From contig CAOXUF010000010.1 in assembly GCA_948560485.1 (NCBI GenBank), positions 1 through 20,886 of the forward strand: DNA of 20,886 bases, in the 5' to 3' direction. Below, in pieces: positions 8,513 through 17,328 of the stretch. The translations under genes were made by a program, and so were the position numbers. This stretch comes from an uncultured Eubacterium sp. Lineage in GTDB: Bacteria; Bacillota_A; Clostridia; Lachnospirales; Lachnospiraceae. The notes below the pieces were generated by a model, which had not been told where the DNA came from, did not search any database, and was given only the letters and a program-made list of their open reading frames with translations. Position 1 is the first letter of the stretch. Every line of letters begins with the position of its first letter.

Positions 8513-9361
8513 ATGTCAACCATAAGTTTATCAAAAGAAGTGTCGATTTCTAGAACAATTCATTACTGCTGGTTCGGTGAATCTCCCCTGCCAGAAACGG
8601 CTCAAAAATGCATTGAATCATGGGAAAAGTTCTTCCCAGATTATGAAATCAAAGAATGGAATGAATCTAATTTTGATGTAAATTGCTGTGCATATATCCA
8701 AGAAGCGTATCAAGAAAAGAAATGGGCATTTGTAAGTGATTATGCCCGCTTTTGGATACTCTATCATTATGGTGGGTTATATTTTGATACAGATGTCGAA
8801 GTTATAAAAGACATGAGAGATATTCTCGAAAAAGGCGCATTTATGGGTTGCGAGACAATTGGTAAATGTAACCCCGGGTTGGGGTTATATGCCAGTTCCG
8901 GGATGGGGTTGTATAAAGAAATTTTGGACTTTTATGAAACAATTCACTTTATACAAACAGATGGAACGCTGTGCTTAGAAACGGTTGTAAAGTATGTGTC
9001 TGACATCTTAAACAGATACGGTTTTGCAGATTGTAATACACTTCAAAAAATATGTGGCAATGACTGGCAGATCTTTGTATACCCTCCAGAATATTTTTGC
9101 CCTTTGAATTATTTTACAGGAAAGCTAACAATCACAGATAATACTCGTTCAATACATCATTATACAGCAACTTGGCAAAATGAAAAATACAAAAGGCAAG
9201 CATATGTGTTGAAATGTTTAAATGAAACGTTTGGTGAAAAAGTGGGGTATAAAATTTGGAGAGCCTATACACTTCCCTCACGCATCCAAAACAAAATAGC
9301 AACATTGGGGATTTTGGGGACAGTTTCTTTTGCACTAAAAAAAGTCAAACGTTGGAAATAA
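8513..9361 (+). CDS. GT32-like capsular polysaccharide glycosyltransferase
   Basis: A 282-residue protein of the DXD-containing sugar-binding (Gly_transf_sug, PF04488) type. The N-terminus TIHYCWFGESPLPE (15-28) and FVSDYARFWILYHYGGLYFD (73-92), followed by the metal-binding DTD (92-94), are the family hallmarks. The later SIHHYTATW is the usual C-terminal His/Trp motif. Such enzymes transfer hexoses or amino hexoses to growing polysaccharides at the cytoplasmic face. I chose ATG 8513, with AAAGGA seven bases upstream, over a frame opening at 8429. That frame overlaps the polymerase gene out of phase and adds an unrelated 28-residue leader. A 121-base AT-rich gap follows, in which I see no gene. 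Confidence 0.85.
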   Translation: MSTISLSKEVSISRTIHYCWFGESPLPETAQKCIESWEKFFPDYEIKEWNESNFDVNCCAYIQEAYQEKKWAFVSDYARFWILYHYGGLYFDTDVEVIKDMRDILEKGAFMGCETIGKCNPGLGLYASSGMGLYKEILDFYETIHFIQTDGTLCLETVVKYVSDILNRYGFADCNTLQKICGNDWQIFVYPPEYFCPLNYFTGKLTITDNTRSIHHYTATWQNEKYKRQAYVLKCLNETFGEKVGYKIWRAYTLPSRIQNKIATLGILGTVSFALKKVKRWK

Positions 9362-9482
9362 AACCTGACGAGTCATACTAATCGTAAATATATATTGCCG
9401 TTAATTATTATGATTACACCCCAAATATAGATTTTTTAGGAAACGGTTAAGTTTGTATTAATAAAAAGGAATGTAAAAACGA

Positions 9483-10388
9483 ATGCTTTTGACAATATTT
9501 ACACCTACATATAATAGAGCCTATATTCTACCAAAACTTTATAAATCACTCTGTGCACAAATTGAAAGTAATGACCTTTTTGAGTGGTTGATTATAGATG
9601 ATGCCTCAAGTGATAATACGTTGGAACTTGTTAACAAGTGGAAAGCAGAAAGGCATAGCTTTGAAATAAGATATTACAGACAGGAGCATGGGGGAAAGCA
9701 CAGGGCTTTAAACAAAGCTTTTAATCTTGCAAAAGGTGAGTTTATTTTCATTGTTGACAGTGACGACTCGCTGACAGTCGATGCCGTGAAATTAGCAAGC
9801 CAGTGGATCTCAACAATAAGAAACAAACCAACCTTTGCGGGAGTGTCTGGCCTAAGAATTTCCAGTACCGGCAAGGTATGGGGCGGTGACGTTAAATATA
9901 AGAATGCCTACATTGATGCTACCAATTTTGAAAGAAGAAAATATAATCTTCTTGGTGATAAGGCAGAGGTATATCGGACATCTATATTAAAGCAGTATAT
10001 GTTCCCGGAGATTTCCGATGAGTTTTTTGTAACTGAAGATTTTTGTTGGATGCAGATTGCAGCAGCAGGCTATAAAATACGTTGGTATAATCATCCAATT
10101 TATATATGTGAATACTTAGAGGATGGCCTAACGAATGCAGGCGCAAATGATACCAAAGGTCATATAAAAAATTATCACGGGTATTGCGCTTATATAAAGA
10201 AATGTCTCGACTTAAAGCCGTTTTCCGAAAAAATGTTACATTTAAAAGAGTTTAATACAATGATGAAAGAATTAAAAAAACCACTCTTGATAAGGGGCAA
10301 TGATATTGGTTTATCGGCAGCAGCATATGTCTTTTTACTCTTATTTGGAATTCCAATAGCATATTTATTAAGAAAAGCGAGGCTATAA
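9483..10388 (+). CDS. GT2-family glycosyltransferase
   Basis: A 301-residue GT-A family-2 transferase. Residues 1-12 (MLLTIFTPTYNR), LIIDDASSDNT (37-47), GGKHRALNKAF (70-80) and the VDSDDS metal motif (91-96) define the catalytic core. EDFCW further on supplies the usual acidic acceptor-site pair. The C-terminus carries a hydrophobic segment (AAAYVFLLLFGIPIAYLL) followed by basic residues, suggesting membrane attachment. The nearest Shine-Dalgarno sequence, AAAAGGAA, is rather far (about 11 bases) from the ATG. The next gene starts two bases after its stop, so the pair is coupled. Donor sugar unknown. Confidence 0.85.
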   Translation: MLLTIFTPTYNRAYILPKLYKSLCAQIESNDLFEWLIIDDASSDNTLELVNKWKAERHSFEIRYYRQEHGGKHRALNKAFNLAKGEFIFIVDSDDSLTVDAVKLASQWISTIRNKPTFAGVSGLRISSTGKVWGGDVKYKNAYIDATNFERRKYNLLGDKAEVYRTSILKQYMFPEISDEFFVTEDFCWMQIAAAGYKIRWYNHPIYICEYLEDGLTNAGANDTKGHIKNYHGYCAYIKKCLDLKPFSEKMLHLKEFNTMMKELKKPLLIRGNDIGLSAAAYVFLLLFGIPIAYLLRKARL

Positions 10389-10390
10389 AT

Positions 10391-11395
10391 ATGATTTATG
10401 CACCAATTTTATTAACAACACTTAACAGATATGAATGTTTTAAACGATGTATAGAATCGTTGCAGGAAAACAGTTGGTCTGATAAAACGGAGTTATTTAT
10501 TTCTGTAGATTATCCGCCAACAACTAAATATCATGAAGGATATAATAAAATCAAGGCATATTTAGAACAAGAACTTGATGGATTCAAAAAAGTTCATATT
10601 TATTTTCAAGAGAAAAATCTTGGTGCAATAAAAAACGCAGAATGGCTGCGAGACTTAGTTTGCAGAAATCATAACCGATATATTTTTCTTGAAGATGATA
10701 ATGAATTAGCACCCGGCTTTATAGAATTCTGTGATAAAGGTTTGGAATTATTTGAAAATGACGAGTCAATTATCGCACTTAATGCAAGCGACTATGTATG
10801 GTGTGGAAATGGGTTTACACCACCTGTAAGAGCAGTTGGAGATAACGAAAATAATATAGAAAAAAGACAACTTGTCTTTCATGCAGTTGCCTATTGGGAA
10901 AATAAAAGAGAAAAAGTCAGCAGATTTTGCAATAAAGTTCAAAAGCAACATGGATTATATAACATGAAAGGCCTTTTAAAATTGCATAAAAAAAGTCGTT
11001 GTTTTTTTTATCATTTTTTGGCAATGGTTAGTTTACAAAATCGAGAACTTCCATGGTTTGAAGAAGAGTTACATCCAATAGATTTTATGGTAGATATATA
11101 TATGATTTTATTTGATAAATATGTTTTGTGTCCTATTGAACCGCTGCAAAGAGATTTTGGTGTAGATGGAAATGGTGTAAATTACAAAACAGCTTTTAAA
11201 AATGCAAAAGAATTAAAACAAAGACCCTGGTTAAATGACAAAGGGTTTGAATTTAAATATAAAGATCCAATTATAATTAATGACCACGAAATCACATTAC
11301 ATGACGGTAACGTAGCATTGTCTTATATGACCAAAATAAAAATACTATTAAAATATGTTTTCAAAACTATAAAGACAAGGAATGCTTTAAACTAA
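10391..11395 (+). CDS. GT-A fold glycosyltransferase (GT2-like)
   Basis: A 334-residue probable glycosyltransferase. The N-terminus APILLTTLNRYECFKRCIES (4-23) and ELFISVDYPP (34-43) form a nucleotide-binding Rossmann-like half. FLEDDNELAPGFIEF, starting at residue 99, has the Glu-Asp-Asp metal triad (101-103) and a shape resembling GT2 and GNT-I-type enzymes rather than the most typical GT2 DXD context. No signal peptide is seen. The tail is basic and hydrophobic (IKILLKYVFKTIKTR) and is probably membrane-associated. It lies between a GT2 gene two bases upstream and the flippase gene three bases downstream, so it belongs to the same transcript. It would add another sugar to the repeat unit; the exact family is uncertain. 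Confidence 0.75.
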   Translation: MIYAPILLTTLNRYECFKRCIESLQENSWSDKTELFISVDYPPTTKYHEGYNKIKAYLEQELDGFKKVHIYFQEKNLGAIKNAEWLRDLVCRNHNRYIFLEDDNELAPGFIEFCDKGLELFENDESIIALNASDYVWCGNGFTPPVRAVGDNENNIEKRQLVFHAVAYWENKREKVSRFCNKVQKQHGLYNMKGLLKLHKKSRCFFYHFLAMVSLQNRELPWFEEELHPIDFMVDIYMILFDKYVLCPIEPLQRDFGVDGNGVNYKTAFKNAKELKQRPWLNDKGFEFKYKDPIIINDHEITLHDGNVALSYMTKIKILLKYVFKTIKTRNALN

Positions 11396-11398
11396 ATT

Positions 11399-12832
11399 AT
11401 GACGAACGAAAATATTATGAAAGGATTCATATGGCGTTTTGCTGAACGCTGCGGTGCACAGCTTGTATCGTTTCTTGTATCTGTTCTTCTTGCGCGTATC
11501 CTTGTTCCAAAAGACTATGGAATCATTGCACTTGTAACAATTTTTACTGCAATACTACAGGTATTTGTTGATAGCGGACTAAGCACTGCCCTGGTTCAAA
11601 AGAAAGATGCAGACGACTTGGATTTTTCTTCTGTTTTTTATTTTAATTTTGCGGTTTGCCTTATTTTATATGCGGGAATGTATATAGCGGCACCGTATAT
11701 AGCGGCATTTTATAATGGCCCTTCCCTTACCAGCGTTATACGTGTTATTAGTTTAACGATTATTGTATCCGGAGTTAAGGGGATACAACAAGCGTATGTT
11801 TCCAGGAATATGCTATTTAAAAGATTTTTCTTTTCAACGATTGGAGGAACCATTTTTTCAGCTTTTCTTGGCATAAGTCTGGCATATGCTGGGTTTGGGG
11901 TTTGGGCTTTGGTAGCACAACAACTTTCAAATACTGCAATAGATACCATAATTCTCTGGCTTACGGTCGAGTGGAGACCCAAAAGAATGTTTTCGTGGTA
12001 TAGACTTAAAAATTTATTATCCTTCGGGTGGAAATTATTGGTATCTTCTCTACTGGATACTTGTTATAACAATCTTCGCAATCTAATAATTGGAAAAATG
12101 TATTCTGCATCAGACCTGGCGTTTTACAATCAAGGAGACAAATTTCCGAAAGTAATAGTGACTAACATTAATACTTCAATAGATAGCGTGTTGCTGCCAA
12201 CAATGTCAAATTCCCAGGATAATAAAGAACGTGTCAAACAAATGACACGCAGAGCGATCAAAACCAGTACATATGTAATGGCTCCACTTATGCTAGGACT
12301 TGCGTTTTGTGCAGAACCCATTGTAAGAATAGTTTTAACCGACAAATGGCTACCGTGTGTTCCGTTTTTGAGAATCTTTTGCATTACATACATGTTCTGG
12401 CCGATTCATACTGCAAATTTAAATGCTATCAATGCAATGGGGCGAAGCGACTGGTTTCTCAAACTTGAAATTATAAAAAAAATAGTGGGAATGATTATTC
12501 TACTATCGACGATGTGGTTTGGCGTTATGGCAATGGCATACAGTATGTTGCTGAGTAGTTTGCTAAGTCAGATCATTAATTCATGGCCGAACAGAAACCT
12601 ATTGGGATATGGATACATGGAACAGGTACATGATTTTGCTCCCGGAATTCTATTGTCTGCTGGTATGGGAATATGCATCTATTTCATCGGCCTTCTTCAG
12701 TTGCCAACTATTGCAACGTTGTTAATTCAGTTTATTGCTGGTGCAACAATTTATATTGTTATATCTGCAGTTTTGAAATTAGAGGAGTTTGAGTATTTGT
12801 TTGGAATGATTAAATCGTTCTTTAAAAGATAA
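11399..12832 (+). CDS. Wzx-type lipopolysaccharide/capsule flippase (MOP superfamily)
   Basis: A 477-residue polytopic membrane protein with about 12-14 hydrophobic helices. The N-terminus (GFIWRFAERCGAQLVSFLVS, then LARILVPKDYGIIALVTIF) and the segment FVDSGLSTALVQKKDADDLD are characteristic of the WzxC/Polysacc_synt branch of MOP flippases. It would move the undecaprenyl-linked repeat unit across the membrane for polymerisation by the Wzy-like protein encoded earlier. Its ATG follows the previous stop by only three bases and has no good Shine-Dalgarno sequence at normal distance, so translation probably depends on coupling. Confidence 0.88.
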   Translation: MTNENIMKGFIWRFAERCGAQLVSFLVSVLLARILVPKDYGIIALVTIFTAILQVFVDSGLSTALVQKKDADDLDFSSVFYFNFAVCLILYAGMYIAAPYIAAFYNGPSLTSVIRVISLTIIVSGVKGIQQAYVSRNMLFKRFFFSTIGGTIFSAFLGISLAYAGFGVWALVAQQLSNTAIDTIILWLTVEWRPKRMFSWYRLKNLLSFGWKLLVSSLLDTCYNNLRNLIIGKMYSASDLAFYNQGDKFPKVIVTNINTSIDSVLLPTMSNSQDNKERVKQMTRRAIKTSTYVMAPLMLGLAFCAEPIVRIVLTDKWLPCVPFLRIFCITYMFWPIHTANLNAINAMGRSDWFLKLEIIKKIVGMIILLSTMWFGVMAMAYSMLLSSLLSQIINSWPNRNLLGYGYMEQVHDFAPGILLSAGMGICIYFIGLLQLPTIATLLIQFIAGATIYIVISAVLKLEEFEYLFGMIKSFFKR

Positions 12833-12844
12833 GGAGACTTTTTC

Positions 12845-13954
12845 ATGGAAAATACAATTCTTGTAACCCGTTCATCAATGCCAAAATTGGATGAGTATGT
12901 GAATGAAATTTCTTCTATGTGGGATAGTCACTGGCTGACTAATATGGGGCCGAAGCATAAAGAACTTCAGGCAGAACTTTGCGAATATCTTGGAGTAGAA
13001 AATATTGATTTACTGACTAATGGACATATGGCATTGGAACTTACACTTCAGGCAATGAATTTACAAGGCGAAGTAATTACCACGCCATTTACTTTTGCTT
13101 CTACTACACATGCCATCGTACGTAATGGACTTACGCCGGTATTCTGTGACATTGACCCAGAGACATATTGCATGGATGCAAGCAGGATTGAAAAGCTGAT
13201 CACCGATCAGACCTGTGCTGTCATGCCGGTTCATGTGTATGGCAATGTCTGTAATATTGAGGAAATTGAACGTATTGCGCATAAATATGAGTTGAAAATC
13301 ATCTATGACGCTGCACATGCGTTTGGCGAGACTTATAAAGGCAGAGGGATTGGTTCTTTTGGCGATGCATCTTGCTTTAGTTTCCACGCTACAAAGGTTT
13401 TTAACAGCATTGAAGGCGGTGCAGTGTGCTTTAAGGATAAGCAGCTTGGCGCAAAGTTGTATGAGCTGAAGAATTTTGGTATTCATGGACCGGAAGAGGT
13501 ATCTGCTGTTGGCGCAAACGCTAAAATGAATGAGTTCTGTGCAGCAATGGGACTTTGTAATCTCCGCCATGTTGAAGAGGAAATAGAGAATCGCTGTAAA
13601 GTAGTAAAACATTACTGTTCACGACTGAGTGATGCAGACGGTATCCGGCTAACTGCGGTTAATACTGAGGTAAAGAGTAATTATGCATATTTCCCTGTAG
13701 TCTTTGAGGAAAAATTATTCGGTGCAAGCCGTGCAGAGGTTTTTGACAGGCTTGCCAGGAACGGTATCGGCGCAAGAAAATATTTTTATCCTCTTACCAA
13801 TACTTTTAAATGTTTCCACAAAAAATATGATGTAACGAAAACGCCTATTGCATTACATATCAGCCAAAGAGTCCTTACATTGCCGCTGTACGGTGATCTT
13901 GCCTTAGAGGATGTGGATAGAATCTGTGATATTATTTTAAGCTGCAAATACTAA
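12845..13954 (+). CDS. DegT/DnrJ/EryC1/StrS-family sugar aminotransferase
   Basis: A 369-residue PLP-dependent fold-type-I aminotransferase acting on nucleotide-linked keto-sugars. It has TNGHMALELTL near residue 58 (phosphate-binding region), TTPFTFASTTHAI (79-91), YDAAHAFG with Asp155 contacting the pyridine nitrogen, and SFHATKVFNSIEGG with the Schiff-base Lys184. The SFHATK.FN..EGG form resembles the FdtB/VioA-like branch that makes 3- or 4-amino-dideoxy sugars. The position of amination cannot be settled from sequence. An AAGGAGA precedes the ATG. Followed by an acyltransferase, an ATP-grasp ligase, a second PLP protein and an SDR, it probably begins a sub-cassette making and N- or O-decorating an amino sugar of the repeat unit. 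Confidence 0.88.
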   Translation: MENTILVTRSSMPKLDEYVNEISSMWDSHWLTNMGPKHKELQAELCEYLGVENIDLLTNGHMALELTLQAMNLQGEVITTPFTFASTTHAIVRNGLTPVFCDIDPETYCMDASRIEKLITDQTCAVMPVHVYGNVCNIEEIERIAHKYELKIIYDAAHAFGETYKGRGIGSFGDASCFSFHATKVFNSIEGGAVCFKDKQLGAKLYELKNFGIHGPEEVSAVGANAKMNEFCAAMGLCNLRHVEEEIENRCKVVKHYCSRLSDADGIRLTAVNTEVKSNYAYFPVVFEEKLFGASRAEVFDRLARNGIGARKYFYPLTNTFKCFHKKYDVTKTPIALHISQRVLTLPLYGDLALEDVDRICDIILSCKY

Positions 13955-13967
13955 AATTGAGGTGAAA

Positions 13968-15061
13968 ATGATGATCATTATTTATAATAATCGGGGGGGG
14001 GGGAGCGAGATTCTAATTTGGAATTATATAGAATTATCACAATGCTATTAATCGTTGCACATCATTTCGTTGTTAATAGCGGCGTGCTAAATGAGGCATA
14101 TGAAATGCCCCTAAGCAAAAATAGTATATTTTTGTTTTTATTTGGAGCATGGGGTAAAACGGGAATTAATTGTTTTATGATGATTACGGGATACTTCATG
14201 TGTAAAAGTAACATTACATTAAAGAAGTATTTAAAACTTATATGCGAAATATTGTTTTATAATATAGTACTTGCATTGATTTTCTTTGCTTTTGGACACG
14301 GTACAATTATGGATATTCTTAATGCGTTCTTTTTGATTCGAATAATTGATAGCAACCATTTTTTTGCCTGCTTCTTAGTATTTTACATGATGATACCTTT
14401 TTTGAATATCTTGTTGAGAAATTTAAGTAAAAGACAGCATGGAAGATTGATTGGGCTACTTGCGTTTGTGTACATTTTCTTAAGCACTATGCCTAAATTT
14501 AACATAACAACGAATTATGTATCCTGGTTTTCTGTTCTGTATATTATTGCGGCGTATATTCGCTTCTATCCGCCGCTGAAAAGAGCCTGGGGACGGCTGA
14601 CCATCCTGTTTGTTGCAACAGCTGTGGTTTCTATTCTCGTTTGCCTTGAGGCGGGAGTAAAATTGAATAAACATGCCGCATACAGATTTGTTACGGACAG
14701 TAATACATTCTTAGCGTTCGCAATCAGCTTCTGCAGTTTTATGCTATTTTTAAACTTGAAAATCAGAAAAAGTAAACTGATAAACACAATAGCCAGAAGC
14801 ACGTTTGGAGTACTTTGCATCCATGCGAATTCTATGACAATGATAAATTGGTTATGGAAAGATTGTTTGAATGTAAGCGCCGCCTATAAGTTTCCGTTTA
14901 TGAAATTAGTAATTTTCTCTTTGCTTTCTGTATTTGGAGTTTTTTCAGTGTGCGTTTTAGTTGACTTTATCAGAGTTAATACAGTTGAAAAGGTGTTCCT
15001 AAGTAAATTGGAACATAATAGATGTTTTTTACGGGCCAAACATAAATTTGAAATAACATAA
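13968..15061 (+). CDS. Acyltransferase-3 family membrane protein, out of frame at a G11 tract (probable phase-variable gene)
   Basis: The body from about 14006 onward encodes an integral membrane acyltransferase-3 protein (about ten hydrophobic segments). It starts ERDSNLELYRIITMLLIVAH, with the conserved AHHFVVNSG just after; family members normally begin R(N/D)SN(I/L)EL.RII.MLLIVAHH. Such enzymes typically O-acetylate surface sugars. The good start (ATG 13968, GAGGTGA just upstream) is in a different frame. It reads MMIIIYNNR, enters 11 G residues (13993-14003), then runs to a stop at 14049-14051 after 27 codons. Twelve or nine G would join start and body into one protein of about 363-364 residues; ten G also gives a stop. 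The in-frame TTG at 14018 lacks an RBS and would delete the conserved RDSN. The written sequence is therefore the OFF state, or a homopolymer miscount. Confidence 0.85.
13993..14003 (+). repeat. Homopolymeric G tract (11 G), probable slipped-strand switch
   Basis: Eleven consecutive G bases in otherwise AT-rich sequence, eight codons after a well-placed ATG and just before the conserved start of the acyltransferase-3 protein. Length changes by one base alter the reading frame: 12 or 9 G is ON, while 11 or 10 G is OFF. Confidence 0.9.
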
Positions 15062-15074
15062 AGGTGATATTAAA

Positions 15075-16274
15075 ATGAAAAAATTAATGATACTGGGAGG
15101 TTCCCGCTACATATTTCCTGTTATAAAGGCAGCACATGACCTTGGTATTTATGTGATTACATGCGATTATTTGCCCCATAATATTGCTCATAAATATTCT
15201 GATGAATATTGTAATATAAGCATTATTGATAAGGAGAAAATACTTGCAACAGCAAAAAAATTGAATATTGACGGCATCATGTCGTTTGCCTGTGACCCTG
15301 GTGTTGTGACGGCAGCCTATGTAGCAGAACAGATGGGTCTTCCGAATGTTGGCCCTTATGAGTCTGTCTGCATTTTACAAAACAAATGGAAGTTCCGGAA
15401 ATTCCTTAAAAAAAATGGTTTTACAGTCCCTACAGCAAAGGGCTACAAAAGCGTCAAAGATGCACTCGAAGATGCGAAGATATTCCATTGGCCTGTGATC
15501 GTAAAGCCAACGGATTGCGCTGGAAGCAAAGGAGTAACTCGTGTGGACGAGCCGGAGAATCTGAAAAGGAGTATTGAATTCGCACTATCCCTCTCACACT
15601 CAAATGAATTTATAATTGAAGATTTTATTACACAGCAGGGCTACTCCTCTGATTCAGATTGTTATTCAGTTGATGGTGAACTGAAATTTGTGTCTTTTAA
15701 CTGCCAGCGGTTTGATTGTAATGCTAAAAACCCCTATACTCCTGCTGCGTATAGCTGGCCCTCTTCTATGACAACCAGACACCAGGAGGAATTAAAAAAT
15801 GAAATTCAGCGTCTTCTGAAATTATTGAGAATGGAAACTGCAATTTACAACATTGAGACTAGAGAAGGTATCGATGGAAAAGCTTACATCATGGAACTTT
15901 CCCCGCGTGGTGGCGGAAACAGACTGGCAGAATGTCTTCGCTATGCTACGGGAGTAGACATGATTACGAATATGGTGAAGTACTCAGTTGGTCTTCCAGT
16001 AGATAAAATCTTTCAGAAGCCATATGATGGCTGTTGGGCAGAAATTATTCTTCATAGCAATAAGCCGGGTGTATTTAAAGAACTTTGGATTTCTGAAGAA
16101 ATTGCTGCAAATGTGATAGAACGTGATCTTTGGATTAAAGAAGGGGCTTCTGTTGGTGGATTTTGCGCGGCAAATGAAGCAATTGGAACACTAATACTTA
16201 AGTTTGATAGTCAAGAGAGAATTGAGGAAGTTCTTGGAAATCAAGGGAAGTATATGAAAGTCCTTCTTAAATAA
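15075..16274 (+). CDS. ATP-grasp domain protein (carboxylate-amine ligase type)
   Basis: A 399-residue cytoplasmic ATP-grasp enzyme. The N-terminal pre-ATP-grasp Rossmann region (KKLMILGGSRYIFPVIKAAH) resembles biotin-carboxylase and carbamoyl-phosphate-synthase-like folds. The ATP-binding lysine lies in WPVIVKPTDCAGSKGVTRV (Lys144 and the Gly loop 149-153). YNIETR (258-263) and YIMELSPRGGGNRLAE (271-286) hold the acidic Mg-binding residues and a conserved Arg. ATP-grasp ligases join a carboxylate to an amine through an acyl phosphate. Next to two PLP proteins and an SDR in a polysaccharide cluster, a plausible job is attaching an amino acid or other acid to an amino sugar. This is inferred from context only. 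Confidence 0.8.
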   Translation: MKKLMILGGSRYIFPVIKAAHDLGIYVITCDYLPHNIAHKYSDEYCNISIIDKEKILATAKKLNIDGIMSFACDPGVVTAAYVAEQMGLPNVGPYESVCILQNKWKFRKFLKKNGFTVPTAKGYKSVKDALEDAKIFHWPVIVKPTDCAGSKGVTRVDEPENLKRSIEFALSLSHSNEFIIEDFITQQGYSSDSDCYSVDGELKFVSFNCQRFDCNAKNPYTPAAYSWPSSMTTRHQEELKNEIQRLLKLLRMETAIYNIETREGIDGKAYIMELSPRGGGNRLAECLRYATGVDMITNMVKYSVGLPVDKIFQKPYDGCWAEIILHSNKPGVFKELWISEEIAANVIERDLWIKEGASVGGFCAANEAIGTLILKFDSQERIEEVLGNQGKYMKVLLK

Positions 16275-16304
16275 GTCAACTGGTATGAAAGGTGGTGACA
16301 AGGC

Positions 16305-17252
16305 ATGGAGATTGGCGGATACATCGAATTCCCCCAATTCACAGGATCTTTGTTGCATGATGACGCGATTGCATTGAATAGCGCAAGAAACTGTTTGGCA
16401 TATTTAATAGAAACAAGAGAGATAGCCAAAATAGTATTACCCAAGTTTTTATGCGCTTCGGTGGAACAAACATGTCAGAAGTATAATTTGAAAATTCGTA
16501 ATTATTCTATTGGTTGTGACTTCTTGCCAAGGGAACTGCAATTAGAAGACAATGAATGGCTTTACTTGGTAAACTACTATGGCCAAATTGAAAATAAACT
16601 AATTGAAAAAATCAAAAGAAACCATGATAAGTTGATTGTGGATAATGTACAGGCATATTTTCAAGAGCCAGTAGATAATGTGGACACGATTTATACCTGC
16701 CGGAAATACTTTGGTATCCCAGATGGTGCATTTTTGTATACGAAGTCTCGAATTTCACGGAAGCTGGAACAGGATAAATCAGCTGGCAGAATGGTACACT
16801 TACTAGGACGATATGAAAACACGGCAAGTGAATACTACTCTGCCTATACAGATCATGAAAATACCTTTGAAAATCTTCCATTACGTAAGATGTCAAAATT
16901 AACAGATAATCTGCTTAGAGGCATTGATTATAGTCAAGTTAAAGCTGCAAGAGAAAGCAATTACCTTTATCTTAATAAGGAGTTTACTTCTATTAACAAG
17001 TTGGAGTTGAAAGCGCCCACCGGCCCTTTCATGTATCCTTTGTATGTATCAAATGGACGTAATATTCGGAAACAGCTGCAGAAAAAGTGTATTTATATAC
17101 CGATTCTCTGGCATGATGTGTTTGATGTTTGTGATAGGACGGAAACAGAATATGATATGGCCGAAAATATTTTACCGTTACCATGTGACCAAAGATATAC
17201 CTTGGATAATATGAGACATATCAGAATGGAGGTTTATAGATGTATATCCTGA
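16305..17252 (+). CDS. Divergent DegT-like PLP-dependent protein
   Basis: A 315-residue protein, shorter than ordinary DegT aminotransferases (about 370). The fold-type-I landmarks remain. ALNSARNCLAYL (23-34) matches the phosphate-binding S.R.AL region. LIVDNVQAYF (110-119) supplies the PLP-contact Asp113 and Gln116. YTCRKYFGIPDGAFLYT (130-146) supplies Lys134 as the likely Schiff-base lysine. Several pieces of the usual N-terminus and of the C-terminal small domain are reduced. It probably acts on a nucleotide sugar or an amino-acid-like precursor for the neighbouring ATP-grasp ligase; the reaction is unknown. The RBS GGTGGTGA precedes ATG 16305. Its last codons overlap a small ORF that has its own strong RBS. 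Confidence 0.7.
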   Translation: MEIGGYIEFPQFTGSLLHDDAIALNSARNCLAYLIETREIAKIVLPKFLCASVEQTCQKYNLKIRNYSIGCDFLPRELQLEDNEWLYLVNYYGQIENKLIEKIKRNHDKLIVDNVQAYFQEPVDNVDTIYTCRKYFGIPDGAFLYTKSRISRKLEQDKSAGRMVHLLGRYENTASEYYSAYTDHENTFENLPLRKMSKLTDNLLRGIDYSQVKAARESNYLYLNKEFTSINKLELKAPTGPFMYPLYVSNGRNIRKQLQKKCIYIPILWHDVFDVCDRTETEYDMAENILPLPCDQRYTLDNMRHIRMEVYRCIS

Positions 17253-17299
17253 GAGAACTTAAGAAGATCATTAAAAAAGTCAAGCAACTGCTTAAATAA
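17240..17299 (+). CDS. 19-residue Lys-rich amphipathic peptide ORF
   Basis: ATG 17240 opens a 19-codon frame (MYILRELKKIIKKVKQLLK) ended by TAA at 17297-17299. It has a textbook GGAGG seven bases upstream and overlaps the end of the preceding gene in another frame. The peptide has nine hydrophobic residues spaced about i, i+3/4 and nine basic residues against one acidic one, so it would form a cationic amphipathic helix. Such helices are also common at the membrane-binding ends of glycosyltransferases, so this could be the surviving N-terminus of a lost gene. Alternatively, it could simply be a coupling leader. No function can be assigned. Confidence 0.4.
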   Translation: MYILRELKKIIKKVKQLLK

Positions 17300-17328
17300 A
17301 ATATATTCCATAAAGGAGACAGAATATC

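Noticed and set aside
13061..13612. Minus-strand open frame (183 codons)
   Set aside because: Antisense to the well-supported DegT aminotransferase, with no family resemblance.
14018..14060. TTG at 14018 as the true start of the acyltransferase
   Set aside because: No RBS, and it would remove the conserved RDSN residues that remain encoded upstream through the G tract.
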